Positions 15,727 to 24,560 of a stretch of DNA of 33,991 nt are shown here, piece after piece. A program made the translations under genes and the position numbers. Each line of letters starts with the position of its first letter. Within the stretch, counting starts at the first letter, position 1. This DNA comes from Pelomonas aquatica. Its GTDB lineage: Bacteria > Pseudomonadota > Gammaproteobacteria > Burkholderiales > Burkholderiaceae_C. Where the stretch lies: positions 1-33,991 of the forward strand of contig NZ_JAPPUW010000034.1 of the NCBI RefSeq assembly GCF_026712205.1. Reading direction: 5' to 3'. The notes beneath the pieces were generated by a model. It saw only the letters and a list, made by a program, of their open reading frames with translations. It ran no database searches and was not told the origin of the DNA.

Positions 15727-15752
15727 CAGGTCTTTATTAGTTTCTGGTCATT

Positions 15753-17216
15753 ATGGACTTCAAGATTCAAACCACTGAGCTCGATGGGCTCGCCGGTGTG
15801 GGTGCCGATGCCCTGGTCGTCGTGCTCGGCGGCGAGGCGCTGCCCAAGGGTCTGGACGCGGCCGTTGCCAAGCAGGCGCAGACCGCGATCAAGCTCGGCG
15901 ACTTCGCGCTGAAGGCCGGCCAGGCGCTGACGCTGACGCATGCCGAAGGCATCAAGGCGCCCCGCCTGGTGCTCGCGGCCAGCGGCAAGACCACGCTGGC
16001 CGCCGCGCGCGCCGCGCTGTCGGCCGGCCTGGCGCAGATCAAGTCGCGTGGCGCGGTCAGCGCCGCGGTGGCCTTTGCCGGCTTCGACGCCGGGCTGGCC
16101 GAGGCCCTGGCCGAGCAGGCCGCGCTGGCCGGCACGGATGCCGTCTACCTCTACCGCCACACCAAGCCCAGCGCGCCGGCCGCGCCCAAGCTGGCCAGGC
16201 TGGCCCTGCTGGTGGGCAAGGCCGATGCCAAGGCGGCCAAGGCCGGCCTGGCGCGTGGCGAGGCCATCGCCGCCGGCATCGAGCTGGCCCGCGAATGCGC
16301 CAACCGCCCGGCCAACTACGCGACGCCGACCCACCTCGGCGAGGTCGTCCAGGGCCTGGGCAAGGCGCACGGCCTGAAGGTCGAGGTGCTGGACCGCAAG
16401 GCCGTCGAGAAGCTGGGCATGGGCAGCTTCCTGGCCGTGGCCCAGGGCTCGGACGAGCCGCTGCGCTTCATCGTCGCCCGCTACGAAGGCGCGGCCAAGA
16501 CGGTGGCGCCGGTCGTGCTGGTCGGCAAGGGCATCACCTTCGACACCGGCGGCATCTCGCTGAAGCCGGGTGCCGAGATGGACGAGATGAAGTTCGACAT
16601 GGGCGGCGCGGCCAGCGTCATCGGCACGCTGCGCGCGGTGGCCGAGCTCCGCCCCAAGCTCAACCTCGTCATGATCGTCGCGGCCTGCGAGAACATGCCC
16701 AGCGGCAAGGCCGTCAAGCCGGGCGACGTCGTCACGTCGATGTCCGGCCAGACCATCGAGATCCTGAACACCGACGCCGAAGGCCGCCTGATCCTGTGCG
16801 ATGCGCTGACCTATGCCGAGCGCTTCAAGCCGGCCGTCGTCGTCGACGTGGCCACGCTGACCGGCGCCTGCGTCATCGCGCTGGGCGGCGTGCGCACCGG
16901 CATGTACGCCAGCGACGACGAACTGGCGGCCGCGCTGAGCGCTGCCGGCGACGCGGCGCTGGACCCCTGCTGGCGCATGCCGCTGGACGAGGACTACGCC
17001 GAAGGCCTGAAGAGCAACTTCGCCGACGTGGCCAACATCGCCGGCCGCGCGGGCGGCTCCATCACGGCGGCCAAGTTCCTGCAGCGCTTCGCCGACAAAT
17101 ACCGCTGGGGCCACCTCGACATCGCCGGCACGGCCTGGAAGGGCGGCGCCGCCAAGGGCGCGACCGGCCGGCCGGTGGGCCTGCTGACCCACTTCGTGCT
17201 GAGCCAGGCGAAGTAG
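15753..17216 (+). CDS. pepA: Leucyl aminopeptidase (M17 family)
   Basis: The 487-aa length is usual for PepA. The C-terminal catalytic domain carries the M17 signature NTDAEGRLIL, the metal-ligand Lys/Asp segment VGKGITFDTGGISLKPGAEM, DEMKFDMGGAASV, and the catalytic Arg within NTDAEGR. The N-terminal macro-like domain is less conserved, as expected. It is a hexameric cytosolic Zn/Mn enzyme that removes N-terminal residues; the E. coli protein also binds DNA in Xer recombination. holC follows after 5 bp, the classic pepA-holC order. No Shine-Dalgarno is evident before ATG 15753. Confidence 0.96.
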   Translation: MDFKIQTTELDGLAGVGADALVVVLGGEALPKGLDAAVAKQAQTAIKLGDFALKAGQALTLTHAEGIKAPRLVLAASGKTTLAAARAALSAGLAQIKSRGAVSAAVAFAGFDAGLAEALAEQAALAGTDAVYLYRHTKPSAPAAPKLARLALLVGKADAKAAKAGLARGEAIAAGIELARECANRPANYATPTHLGEVVQGLGKAHGLKVEVLDRKAVEKLGMGSFLAVAQGSDEPLRFIVARYEGAAKTVAPVVLVGKGITFDTGGISLKPGAEMDEMKFDMGGAASVIGTLRAVAELRPKLNLVMIVAACENMPSGKAVKPGDVVTSMSGQTIEILNTDAEGRLILCDALTYAERFKPAVVVDVATLTGACVIALGGVRTGMYASDDELAAALSAAGDAALDPCWRMPLDEDYAEGLKSNFADVANIAGRAGGSITAAKFLQRFADKYRWGHLDIAGTAWKGGAAKGATGRPVGLLTHFVLSQAK

Positions 17217-17221
17217 GCACT

Positions 17222-17644
17222 GTGTCGCTGCAGGTCAGCTTCTACAGCGATGCGGCCGAGCCGCTGCGCTATGCCTGCCGGCTGATCCGTCGCGCACTCG
17301 CTTCGGGCAAGCCGGTGGGCGTCTGCGTGCCGGCCGCCCAGGCGGCGGCGCTGGACGGCCTGCTGTGGAGCTTCGATGCGACCGAGTTCATCCCGCACCG
17401 GCGTTGGGACGGCGCGACGCCGCCGGTGCCCGGCGAGGTGTTGCTCCTTGTCGACGCGGCCGCGCTGCCGCATCGCGGCCTGCTGCTGAACCTGGGTGAC
17501 GACATGCCCTCCGCGGCGCTTGAATTCGAGCGCGTGCTGGAGGTCGTCGGCAGCGGGCCCGAGAGCGTCCGCGCGGGCCGCGCCCGCTACCGCATCTACC
17601 AGCAGGCGGGCGCCCGGCTGGAACATTTCTCTGCGGCCGGTTGA
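17222..17644 (+). CDS. holC: DNA polymerase III subunit chi
   Basis: The 140-aa product from a GTG start at 17222 begins with SLQVSFYSDAAEPLRYACRL, matching HolC, with VGVCVPAAQAAALDGLLWSF and the conserved FIPH segment after it. Chi binds psi and single-strand-binding protein at the replication fork clamp loader. The frame is open upstream within pepA, but that is antisense-like shadow sequence; GTG at 17222 is the only start that gives the family N-terminus. The position directly after pepA supports the call. The stop overlaps a TTGACA sequence that does not have a fitting -10. Confidence 0.92.
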   Translation: MSLQVSFYSDAAEPLRYACRLIRRALASGKPVGVCVPAAQAAALDGLLWSFDATEFIPHRRWDGATPPVPGEVLLLVDAAALPHRGLLLNLGDDMPSAALEFERVLEVVGSGPESVRAGRARYRIYQQAGARLEHFSAAG

Positions 17645-17761
17645 CAACGCCGCGTCCACGCTTTCCCGAATGAGAGCCCCCCGGATTTGGGGTATGTTCA
17701 ATCGGTTGAAAACTCAACAGTTGTCTGTCTGTTCCTCTCTCTTTCAAACTGGAGTTGATCC

Positions 17762-18904
17762 ATGCAAGTCAAGTTGAATCTGGTGGTAGGCGCCGTGGCC
17801 GCACTGCTCAGCGGTGCTGCGATGTCCCAGGATCTGGTCGTCAAGATCGGCCACGTCGGCCCGACCAGCGGCGCCATTGCCCACCTGGGCAAGGACAATG
17901 AGCTGGGCGCCCGCCTGGCCATCGAGGAACTGAACGCCAAGGGCGTCATGATCGGCGGCAAGAAGGCCAAGTTCGAGCTGCTGGCCGAAGACGATGCCGG
18001 CGACCCGAAGCAGGGCACGGCAGCCGCCCAGAAGCTGGTCGACTCGAAGGTCAACGGCGTCGTCGGCCACCTGAACTCCGGCACCTCCATCCCGGCCTCC
18101 AAGGTCTACAGCGACGCCGGCATCCCGCAGATCTCGCCGTCGGCGACCAATCCCAAGTTCACCCGCAACGGCTACAAGACCACCTTCCGCGTCGTGGCCG
18201 ACGACGTGCACCTGGGTGGCACGCTGGGCAAATACTCGGTCACGCAACTGCACGGCAAGTCCATCGCCGTCATCGACGACCGCACGGCCTATGGCCAGGG
18301 CGTTGCCGATGAGTTCGAGAAGGGCGTCAAGGGCGCGGGCGGCAAGGTCGTCGGCCGTGAGTTCACGAACGACAAGGCCACGGACTTCACCGCCATCCTG
18401 ACCTCCCTGAAGGGCAAGAAGCCCGACGTCGTCTTCTTCGGCGGCATGGACGCCGTGGCCGGCCCGATGCTGCGCCAGATGAAGCAGCTCGGCATCGAAG
18501 CCAAGTTCATGGGCGGCGACGGCATCTGCACGGGCGAGCTGCCCAAGCTGGCCGCCGGCACCATGGGTGACGGCCAGGTCGTCTGCGCGGAAGCCGGCGG
18601 CGTGGAAGGCGAAGCCAAGAAGTCGATGGACGATTTCAAGTCCAAGTTCAAGTCCAAGTTCAACGTCGACGTGCAGATCTATGCGCCTTACGTCTACGAC
18701 GCCGTCAACGTGATGGTCGCCGCGATGGCCAAGGCGGGTTCCGCCGAGCCGGCCAAGTATCTGCCGGTGCTGGCCAAGACCGCCGGCTACAAGGGCGTGA
18801 CGGGCGTGATCTCCTTCGACGAGAAGGGCGACATCAAGAACGGCGCCCTGACCCTCTACACCTACAAGGGCGGTGCCCGCGAGCAACTGGCCGTTGTCCG
18901 CTAA
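17762..18904 (+). CDS. Branched-chain amino acid ABC transporter periplasmic binding protein (LivJ/LivK-like)
   Basis: The 380-aa protein has a Sec signal peptide (MQVKLNLVVGAVAALLSGAAM, cleavage probably after AMS or nearby) and a type I periplasmic-binding fold starting DLVVKIGHVGPTSGAIAHLG. Ligand-loop sequences are HLNSGTSIPASKVYSDAGIP, SATNPKFTRNGYKTTFRVV and the hinge-region AIVDDRTAYGQG-like segment. Such proteins bind Leu/Ile/Val or related amino acids for LivHMGF. No permease or ATPase genes are adjacent, so it is an orphan receptor here. A strong intrinsic terminator follows. Upstream (17645-17761) there is a small inverted repeat, GTTGA-AAAC-TCAAC at 17705-17718; I see no clear -35/-10 pair. 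Confidence 0.9.
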   Translation: MQVKLNLVVGAVAALLSGAAMSQDLVVKIGHVGPTSGAIAHLGKDNELGARLAIEELNAKGVMIGGKKAKFELLAEDDAGDPKQGTAAAQKLVDSKVNGVVGHLNSGTSIPASKVYSDAGIPQISPSATNPKFTRNGYKTTFRVVADDVHLGGTLGKYSVTQLHGKSIAVIDDRTAYGQGVADEFEKGVKGAGGKVVGREFTNDKATDFTAILTSLKGKKPDVVFFGGMDAVAGPMLRQMKQLGIEAKFMGGDGICTGELPKLAAGTMGDGQVVCAEAGGVEGEAKKSMDDFKSKFKSKFNVDVQIYAPYVYDAVNVMVAAMAKAGSAEPAKYLPVLAKTAGYKGVTGVISFDEKGDIKNGALTLYTYKGGAREQLAVVR

Positions 18905-18932
18905 GCCCCCGGCTGCGGTTCGCCGCAACCCC

Positions 18933-18959
18933 AAGCCCGCCGCCCGGCGGGCTTTTTTT
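18933..18959 (+). terminator. Rho-independent terminator after the LivJ-like gene
   Basis: A perfect 9-bp stem AAGCCCGCC / GGCGGGCTT with loop GCCC runs into a seven-T tract (18953-18959). A second small stem-loop with a TTCG tetraloop (TGCGG-TTCG-CCGCA, about 18914-18927) precedes it. Confidence 0.93.
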
Positions 18960-19584
18960 ATGACGCCGCGCCGGCATCCGGGCCGCCGTCCGCCATATGC
19001 GGATACCAAGACGACAATTGAATGAGGGTTGCGACAGGTCTGCCGAATAATTCGTGAATATTGTGCCGGCATCGCCGGTTTGGGCAGTATTCACGCGGTT
19101 CGGATTTCCGCCCCCGGGGCGCTTGCCGGCCTGTCTTGAACCCCCCCCGATTGCCATTTCCCAGACGCACGGTTGTGCGTTTCGCACGCTTTGCCAGGCG
19201 CGTTGACCCGGGTGTCATGTTGATGTCGCCGGCTTTCGGGTCTACTGCCGCCCGGTCTGAAAACGAGGCTGGGCGGGGGCGGCGGGCTGCGTCGACGCGA
19301 GCCGGATTCAAGCTTCGGGCCCCCTCCAAACGGGGGGCTTTCAAGCCCTGGGCCTGGAGGCATGATTCCGGCGCGATCAAGGGTGGTCGGCGGTGGTCAT
19401 GGCGGCGTCAAGCGGCGGGGCATCGAGAGCCCATCCGGGCGGTCTCCGAGGTGGTCCGCAGCCGTTGGCCGAGCCGGCCGGCGGCTTCCGCGATGAGAGG
19501 AATGGAATATCGATATTGGTTCGAATTCCGTTGATCGAATTGCAGTTGCAGGGCGACGCCGGGCAGTATTGATCGGGGATAGAA
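18960..19584 (+). other. Long intergenic region upstream of the PEP-CTERM/EPS locus
   Basis: About 625 bases without a convincing gene; the open frames here have no family-like sequence. It holds: AGGTCTGCCGA at 19036-19046, the reverse complement of an 11-mer upstream of the PEP-CTERM cargo gene; a weak GG-N10-GC pair at about 19083-19096; a GC-rich hairpin GCCCCC...GGGGGC at 19319-19338 followed by TTTC; and the decamer GGGCAGTATT twice (about 19082 and 19561). It is probably a promoter and long 5' leader for the sugar-transferase gene. No known riboswitch is recognised. Confidence 0.5.
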
Positions 19585-20967
19585 ATGATTCGAATATTCA
19601 ACCATTACCTGCACAAGCAGACGCTGCTCCAGGTCTTCTTCGACCTCGGCCTGATTGTCTTTGCCGTCATCGCCGTCGTGCTGAGCCAGGGTGAGGCGGC
19701 CCAGACCGTGCTGCCCTTTGCCGCCTCGCACGGGTTGTCGCTGGCCGGTTGCATGTTCGTCATCAATTCCGCCACCGGCTTCTACCAGCATGTGCACAAC
19801 CGCTCCGTCACCGAGTCCTGCGCGCGTGCGCTGTTCGGCCTGCTGTTCGGCCTGCCGCTGGCCTATGCCATCTTCAGCCTGGTGCCGTCCAACACCAGCC
19901 ATCGCGACCTGCTGACGCTGGTGGCCATGGCGGCCGTCGCGGCCGTCATGGTGCATCGCGTCTACGCGGCGCATTCCGGCACCCAGGCCCGGATGCGCAG
20001 CCGCATCCTGATCTTCGGCACCGGCGCCGCCGCCCGCGCCGTCGGCAACACGCTGCGCACCTCCGATCCGCATGCGCAGATCGTCGGCTACTACGCCGGT
20101 CCCAACGAGGACCAGCCCGAGGTACCGCGCGCCGAGATCATCAACGAGGGCGCCAACCTGACCGAGGCCGCGCTCAAGCACAACGTCGACGAGATCGTCG
20201 TCGCGCTGACCGAGCGCCGCGGCGGCAGCATGCCGCTGCGCCAGTTGCTGGACTGCAAGCTGTCCGGCGTGCGCGTCGTCGACATCGCGACCCACTTCGA
20301 GAAGACGCTGGCCCAGATCAACATCAAGCACGTCAACGCGGGTTGGCTGGTGTTCGGCGACGGCTTCAGCCAGGGCATGCTGCGCGCCGCGATCAAGCGC
20401 GTCTGCGACCTGGTCTTCGCGGCGCTGATCCTCGCCGTCGCCTGGCCGATCATGCTCGTCGCCGCGCTGGCCATCCGCATCGAGTCGCGCGGCCCGGTGC
20501 TGTACCGCCAGGAGCGAATCGGCCTGAACGGCGTGCCCTTCAACGTCATCAAGTTCCGCAGCATGCGCACCGATGCCGAGAAGGACGGCAAGCCGCGCTG
20601 GGCCACCAAAAACGACGACCGCGTGACGCGCGTCGGCCGCTTCATCCGCAAGGTGCGCATCGACGAACTGCCGCAGCTCTTCAACGTGCTCGTGGGCGAG
20701 ATGAGCATGGTCGGCCCGCGCCCGGAGCGCCAGTTCTTCGTCGACGAGCTGATCAGCAAGATCCCCTACTACGCCGTGCGCCACAGCGTGAAGCCGGGCG
20801 TGACGGGCTGGGCCCAGGTGCGCTACGAATACGGCTCGACGATCGAGGATTCGGTCGAGAAGCTGCAGTACGACCTCTACTACGTCAAGAACCACTCGCT
20901 CTTCCTCGATCTGCTGATCATGCTGGAGACGGTGGCCGTCGTGCTGACCGGCAAGGGCGCGCGCTGA
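19585..20967 (+). CDS. PEP-CTERM-system-associated undecaprenyl-phosphate sugar phosphotransferase (TIGR03013-like)
   Basis: The 460-aa polyprenyl-phosphate hexose-1-phosphate transferase starts MIRIFNHYLHKQTLLQVFFD. N-terminal membrane helices are followed by a CoA-binding/Rossmann-like segment (ILIFGTGAAARAVGNTLRTS) and a C-terminal bacterial sugar-transferase domain. That domain shows ADLVF-type helix RVCDLVFAALILAVAWPIML, FNVIKFRSMR, RIDELPQLFNVLVGEMSMVG, PRPER and KPGVTGWAQVRYEYGSTIED. It transfers the first sugar-1-phosphate to the lipid carrier at the inner membrane to start exopolysaccharide synthesis. The N-terminus YLHKQTLLQV is typical of the exosortase-associated form. ATG 19585 follows GGGGATAG. 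It is 66 bp upstream of prsK on the same strand; the other EPS genes are not in the window. Confidence 0.88.
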   Translation: MIRIFNHYLHKQTLLQVFFDLGLIVFAVIAVVLSQGEAAQTVLPFAASHGLSLAGCMFVINSATGFYQHVHNRSVTESCARALFGLLFGLPLAYAIFSLVPSNTSHRDLLTLVAMAAVAAVMVHRVYAAHSGTQARMRSRILIFGTGAAARAVGNTLRTSDPHAQIVGYYAGPNEDQPEVPRAEIINEGANLTEAALKHNVDEIVVALTERRGGSMPLRQLLDCKLSGVRVVDIATHFEKTLAQINIKHVNAGWLVFGDGFSQGMLRAAIKRVCDLVFAALILAVAWPIMLVAALAIRIESRGPVLYRQERIGLNGVPFNVIKFRSMRTDAEKDGKPRWATKNDDRVTRVGRFIRKVRIDELPQLFNVLVGEMSMVGPRPERQFFVDELISKIPYYAVRHSVKPGVTGWAQVRYEYGSTIEDSVEKLQYDLYYVKNHSLFLDLLIMLETVAVVLTGKGAR

Positions 20968-21033
20968 TCCCGCTGCCAGGGCGCGCCGTGACCCGGCGCC
21001 GGGCCAACTGCCGATGCGCGCGCGGCGCCGGGC

Positions 21034-23199
21034 ATGTTTGAATCCCGCATGCCTCCTGCCGATCCGGAATCCTCCGTCGACACCCTGCTCGGGGTGCTTG
21101 CCCCCGTCGCGTCGCTGAGCAGTCTGAGCGAGCTGGTCTGCTGCGCGGCCTACGTGCTGTTCGCGCTGTATTTTGCGCAGCGGCTGTTGCGTGGGCATCT
21201 GCCGGTCACGGCCCTGGCCATCGTCTTCGGGGCGGCATTGACGGCCAGCGCCCTCTGGGCCGGCGTCAGCCTGGACGACGGCCTGCGGCACTGGTCCGAC
21301 AAGCTGCCGGACTGGGTCGTTGCAGGCGCCGACCTGATGCGCTTTGCGCTGTGGTTTGTCTTCATGCTGATGCTGCTGCCGCCGGCCCGGCGCGCCGGTG
21401 GCATGGGGCCGATCCGACCCCTGGTGGTGCTGGTCGTCACGCTGCAACTGGGCCTGATCCTGCTGGGCGAGCAGATGGTGGCGGGCGCGCTGTCCCGCCC
21501 CCAGGCCTTCGTCGCGCTGGCGCAGGCGGTGCTGGGCCTCGTGCTGGTCGAGCAGGTGCTGAGCAATGCCGCGCCGGACGCGCGCTGGAACGCCAAACCG
21601 GTTTGCCTCGGCCTCGGCGCGATCTTCGTCTTCGATCTGTTCATCGCCTCGCAGGCCGCGCTGTTCCAGCGCTTCGACGGCGATGCGGTCAGCGTGCGCC
21701 CGCTCGTGCACGCGGCGGCCGTGCCGCTGCTCTATGTCGCGTCGCGGCGCCATGCGGACTGGCTGCTCAAGCTGCATGTGTCACGTGCGGCTGTCTTCCA
21801 TTCGGCGACGCTGCTGCTCGTGGGCGTCTATCTGCTGATGGTCGCGGCGGTCGGCTACTACGTCCGCTACACCGGCGGCGAGTGGGGGCGGGCGCTGTCG
21901 GTCGCGCTGGTCTTCGTGGCCCTCGTTGCGCTGGCCCTGCTGGTGGCGTCGGGCTCGATGCGCTCGCGGCTGCGCGTCTACATCAGCAAGAACTTCTTCA
22001 GCTACCGCTACGACTACCGCGAGGAGTGGCTGCGCTTCACCGCATTGCTGTCCAGCAGCGCCGAGCCCCAGCACACCGCCGAGACCGTCGTGCGGGCGCT
22101 GGCCAATCTGGTCGAGAGCTCGGGCGGCATGCTGTGGCTGCAGCGCGCGCCCAATGCCGACTTCGTGCAGGCCGCGCGCTGGAACCTGCCAGCGCAGCCG
22201 GGCAGCGAGGCGCGCGATGCCGCGCTGGCCCAGTTCTGGCGCGAGCGGGCCTGGATCATCGACGTCGACGAATGGCGCCGCCGCCGCGATGCCTATCCGG
22301 GGCTGGAGCTGCCGGGCTGGCTGGTCGACGAGGCGCGCTGCTGGCTGCTCATCCCGCTGCTGGTCGGCGAAGCCCTGATCGGCTTCGTCGTGCTCGGCCG
22401 GCCGCGCGCCTTCGTCGAGCTGAACTGGGAGGTGCGCGACCTGCTGCGCACCGCGGCCAGCCAGGCATCGGGCTATCTCGCCCAGGCCCAGGCCACCGAG
22501 GCGCTGCTGGAGGCGCGCAAGTTCGACGCCTTCAACCGCATGTCGGCCTTCGTCGTGCACGACCTGAAGAACATCGTCACCCAGCTGTCGCTGATGATGA
22601 AGAACGCCAAGCGCCTGCGCGACAACCCCGAGTTCCAGCAGGACATGCTCGACACCGTCGAGAACTCGCTCGAGAAGATGCGCCAGCTGATGCTGCAGCT
22701 GCGCGAGGGCGACAAGCCCCATGGCCTGGCCAGCGGCGTCGACCTGGAGCAGATCGCCCGGCGGCTGGCCGCGGCGGCGGCCAGCAAGGACCGCGTGCTG
22801 GAGCTGGATCTGCAGCCCGGCGTCAGCACGCGTGGCCATGCGGAGCGCGTCGAGCGCGTGCTCGGCCACGTCGTGCAGAACGCCTTCGACGCGACGCCCG
22901 CCAGCGGCCGGGTGCGGCTGACGCTGGACGCCGAGGGCAGCCAGGCCCGCGTTCGCGTGGAGGACAGCGGCTGCGGGATGAGCGAGGATTTCATCCAGAA
23001 TCGTCTCTTCAAGCCCTTCCAGACCACCAAGGCCAGCGGCATGGGGATCGGGGCCCATGAGAGCTATCAATACGTCCAGGAACTGGGAGGCAAGATCAGC
23101 GTGCAAAGCGAACTGAACCGGGGCACGACCGTGACCCTGCTGCTGCCCCTGTTCCATGCGCAGGCAGGCGCCCCGCTGACGGCACTCGACGCACGATGA
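21034..23199 (+). CDS. prsK: PEP-CTERM system histidine kinase PrsK
   Basis: The 721-aa protein has an N-terminal membrane region of roughly ten helices (about 25-315), a GAF domain (about 335-490), and a kinase core with phospho-acceptor His509 in FVVHDLKNIVTQLSLMMKNA. Its ATPase motifs are HVVQNAFDATP (N box), VRVEDSGCGMSEDF (G1) and FKPFQTTKASGMGIG (F/G2). The topology and the HDLKN H-box are those of PrsK, the XrtA/PEP-CTERM system kinase that pairs with PrsR. The family is usually about 690-700 aa; another in-frame Met at residue 6 is possible. Its stop overlaps the prsR start by 4 bases, so the two are translationally coupled. Confidence 0.93.
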   Translation: MFESRMPPADPESSVDTLLGVLAPVASLSSLSELVCCAAYVLFALYFAQRLLRGHLPVTALAIVFGAALTASALWAGVSLDDGLRHWSDKLPDWVVAGADLMRFALWFVFMLMLLPPARRAGGMGPIRPLVVLVVTLQLGLILLGEQMVAGALSRPQAFVALAQAVLGLVLVEQVLSNAAPDARWNAKPVCLGLGAIFVFDLFIASQAALFQRFDGDAVSVRPLVHAAAVPLLYVASRRHADWLLKLHVSRAAVFHSATLLLVGVYLLMVAAVGYYVRYTGGEWGRALSVALVFVALVALALLVASGSMRSRLRVYISKNFFSYRYDYREEWLRFTALLSSSAEPQHTAETVVRALANLVESSGGMLWLQRAPNADFVQAARWNLPAQPGSEARDAALAQFWRERAWIIDVDEWRRRRDAYPGLELPGWLVDEARCWLLIPLLVGEALIGFVVLGRPRAFVELNWEVRDLLRTAASQASGYLAQAQATEALLEARKFDAFNRMSAFVVHDLKNIVTQLSLMMKNAKRLRDNPEFQQDMLDTVENSLEKMRQLMLQLREGDKPHGLASGVDLEQIARRLAAAAASKDRVLELDLQPGVSTRGHAERVERVLGHVVQNAFDATPASGRVRLTLDAEGSQARVRVEDSGCGMSEDFIQNRLFKPFQTTKASGMGIGAHESYQYVQELGGKISVQSELNRGTTVTLLLPLFHAQAGAPLTALDAR

Positions 23200-24560
23200 G
23201 CACGCCCCGCCACGCCCCGCTGCTGATCGTCGAGGACGACCTCGCGCTGCAGAAGCAGCTGAAGTGGTCGCTGGACCGCTTCGAGTCCGTCACGGCCGAC
23301 GACGTCGCCAGCGCCGTGCTGCAGTTCCGTCGCCATAACCCCGCCGTCGTCACGATGGATCTGGGCCTGCCGCCGGACCGCGACTCGGTCTCCGAGGGCT
23401 TCAAGTGCCTGGAGAAGCTGCTGGAGCTCGACCCGGCCGTGAAGGTCATCGTGCTGACCGGCCAGAACGACCAGGACAACGCGCTGCGCGCCATCCGCAT
23501 GGGGGCCTACGACTTCCTCGCCAAGCCGGTCGACCCCGACGTGCTGGCGCTGACCGTCGAGCGCGCCTACCGCCTCTACGAGCTGCAGCAGGAGAACCGC
23601 CGGCTGCAGATGCAGCAGAGCAGCGATGTCTTCTCCGGCCTCGTCACGCGCGACCCCGGCATGCAGCGCGTCTGCCGCATGATCGAGAAGGTGGCGCCCA
23701 GCGACGCCACCGTGCTGCTGCTCGGCGAGAGCGGCACCGGCAAGGAGGTGCTGGCCCAGGGGCTGCACGACGCGTCCAAGCGCAAGGGCCGCTTCGTCGC
23801 GATCAACTGCGCGGCCATCCCCGAGACGCTGCTGGAGAGCGAGCTCTTCGGCTACGAGAAGGGCGCCTTCACCGGCGCCAACAAGTCCACGCTCGGCAAG
23901 ATCGAGACGGCCAACGGCGGCACGCTGATGCTGGACGAGATCGGCGACCTGCCGATGCCGCTGCAGGCCAAGCTGCTGCGCTTCCTGCAGGAGCGCGTCA
24001 TCGAGCGCGTCGGTGGCCGCCAGGAAATCCCGATCGACGTGCACGTCGTCGGCGCGACCCACCAGGATCTCAGGGCGCGCATCGCCGACGGCCGCTTCCG
24101 CGAGGATCTCTACTACCGCCTCGCCGAGATCGTCGTCGACATCCCGCCGCTGCGCGAGCGCCTGGGTGATCCGGTGCTGCTGTCGCACGCCTTCGCGCGC
24201 CGCTTCGCGACCGAGATGCGCCGCCCCGTGCCGACGCTGGCCGACGATGCCGTGCGCGCCCTCGAAGCGCATCGCTGGCCGGGCAATGTGCGCGAGCTGC
24301 AGAACATGCTCAAGCGCGCCGTCATCATGGCCGAGGAGGACCGCATCACCGCGGCCGACCTCGGCCTGCGCGCGGCGCCCGAGCCCGCTGCCGGCGGCGC
24401 CAGCACGCTGGATCTGCGCACCGTGCGCGAGAGCGCCGAGCGCCAGGCCGTCATCACGGCGCTGGCGCGCACCGACGGCAACATCGTCCGCGCGGCCGAG
24501 CTGCTCGGCATCAGCCGCCCGACGCTCTACGACCTGATGAATCGGCTGCAGATCAAGTGA
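23196..24560 (+). CDS. prsR: PEP-CTERM-box response regulator PrsR (sigma-54 activator)
   Basis: The 454-aa NtrC-type regulator has a receiver domain starting with LLIVEDDLALQKQLKWSLDR, phospho-acceptor Asp55 in VVTMDLGLPP and Lys in DFLAKPVDPD. The AAA+ domain has Walker A GESGTGKE (about residue 177), the sigma-54-contacting GAFTGA loop (about 223), Walker B GGTLMLDEIGDLP and arginine-finger region YYRLAEIVVDIPPLRER. A Fis-type helix-turn-helix closes the protein (AAELLGISRPTLYDLMNRLQ). All elements for open-complex formation at sigma-54 promoters are intact. A near-consensus -24/-12 promoter occurs before the PEP-CTERM cargo gene, the expected target. Coupled to prsK and prsT by 4-base overlaps on both sides. 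Confidence 0.95.
   Translation: MSTPRHAPLLIVEDDLALQKQLKWSLDRFESVTADDVASAVLQFRRHNPAVVTMDLGLPPDRDSVSEGFKCLEKLLELDPAVKVIVLTGQNDQDNALRAIRMGAYDFLAKPVDPDVLALTVERAYRLYELQQENRRLQMQQSSDVFSGLVTRDPGMQRVCRMIEKVAPSDATVLLLGESGTGKEVLAQGLHDASKRKGRFVAINCAAIPETLLESELFGYEKGAFTGANKSTLGKIETANGGTLMLDEIGDLPMPLQAKLLRFLQERVIERVGGRQEIPIDVHVVGATHQDLRARIADGRFREDLYYRLAEIVVDIPPLRERLGDPVLLSHAFARRFATEMRRPVPTLADDAVRALEAHRWPGNVRELQNMLKRAVIMAEEDRITAADLGLRAAPEPAAGGASTLDLRTVRESAERQAVITALARTDGNIVRAAELLGISRPTLYDLMNRLQIK

Noticed and set aside
15726-17192. A 488-codon minus-strand frame opposite pepA
   Set aside because: Shadow of pepA, whose M17 motifs are unambiguous.
17641-17646. TTGACA as a -35 box for the LivJ-like gene
   Set aside because: No -10-like hexamer at 16-18 bp; it overlaps the holC stop codon and is probably coincidental.
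19083-19097. A sigma-54 promoter for the sugar-transferase gene
   Set aside because: GG-N10-GC spacing is present, but the flanking bases match the consensus poorly (GGGCAG...CACGC); kept only as a weak lead in a finding.
19061-19534. A possible 157-codon gene in the leader before the sugar transferase
   Set aside because: Arg/Pro/Ser-rich composition typical of random GC-rich frames, no start signal or domain; the region reads better as a regulatory leader.
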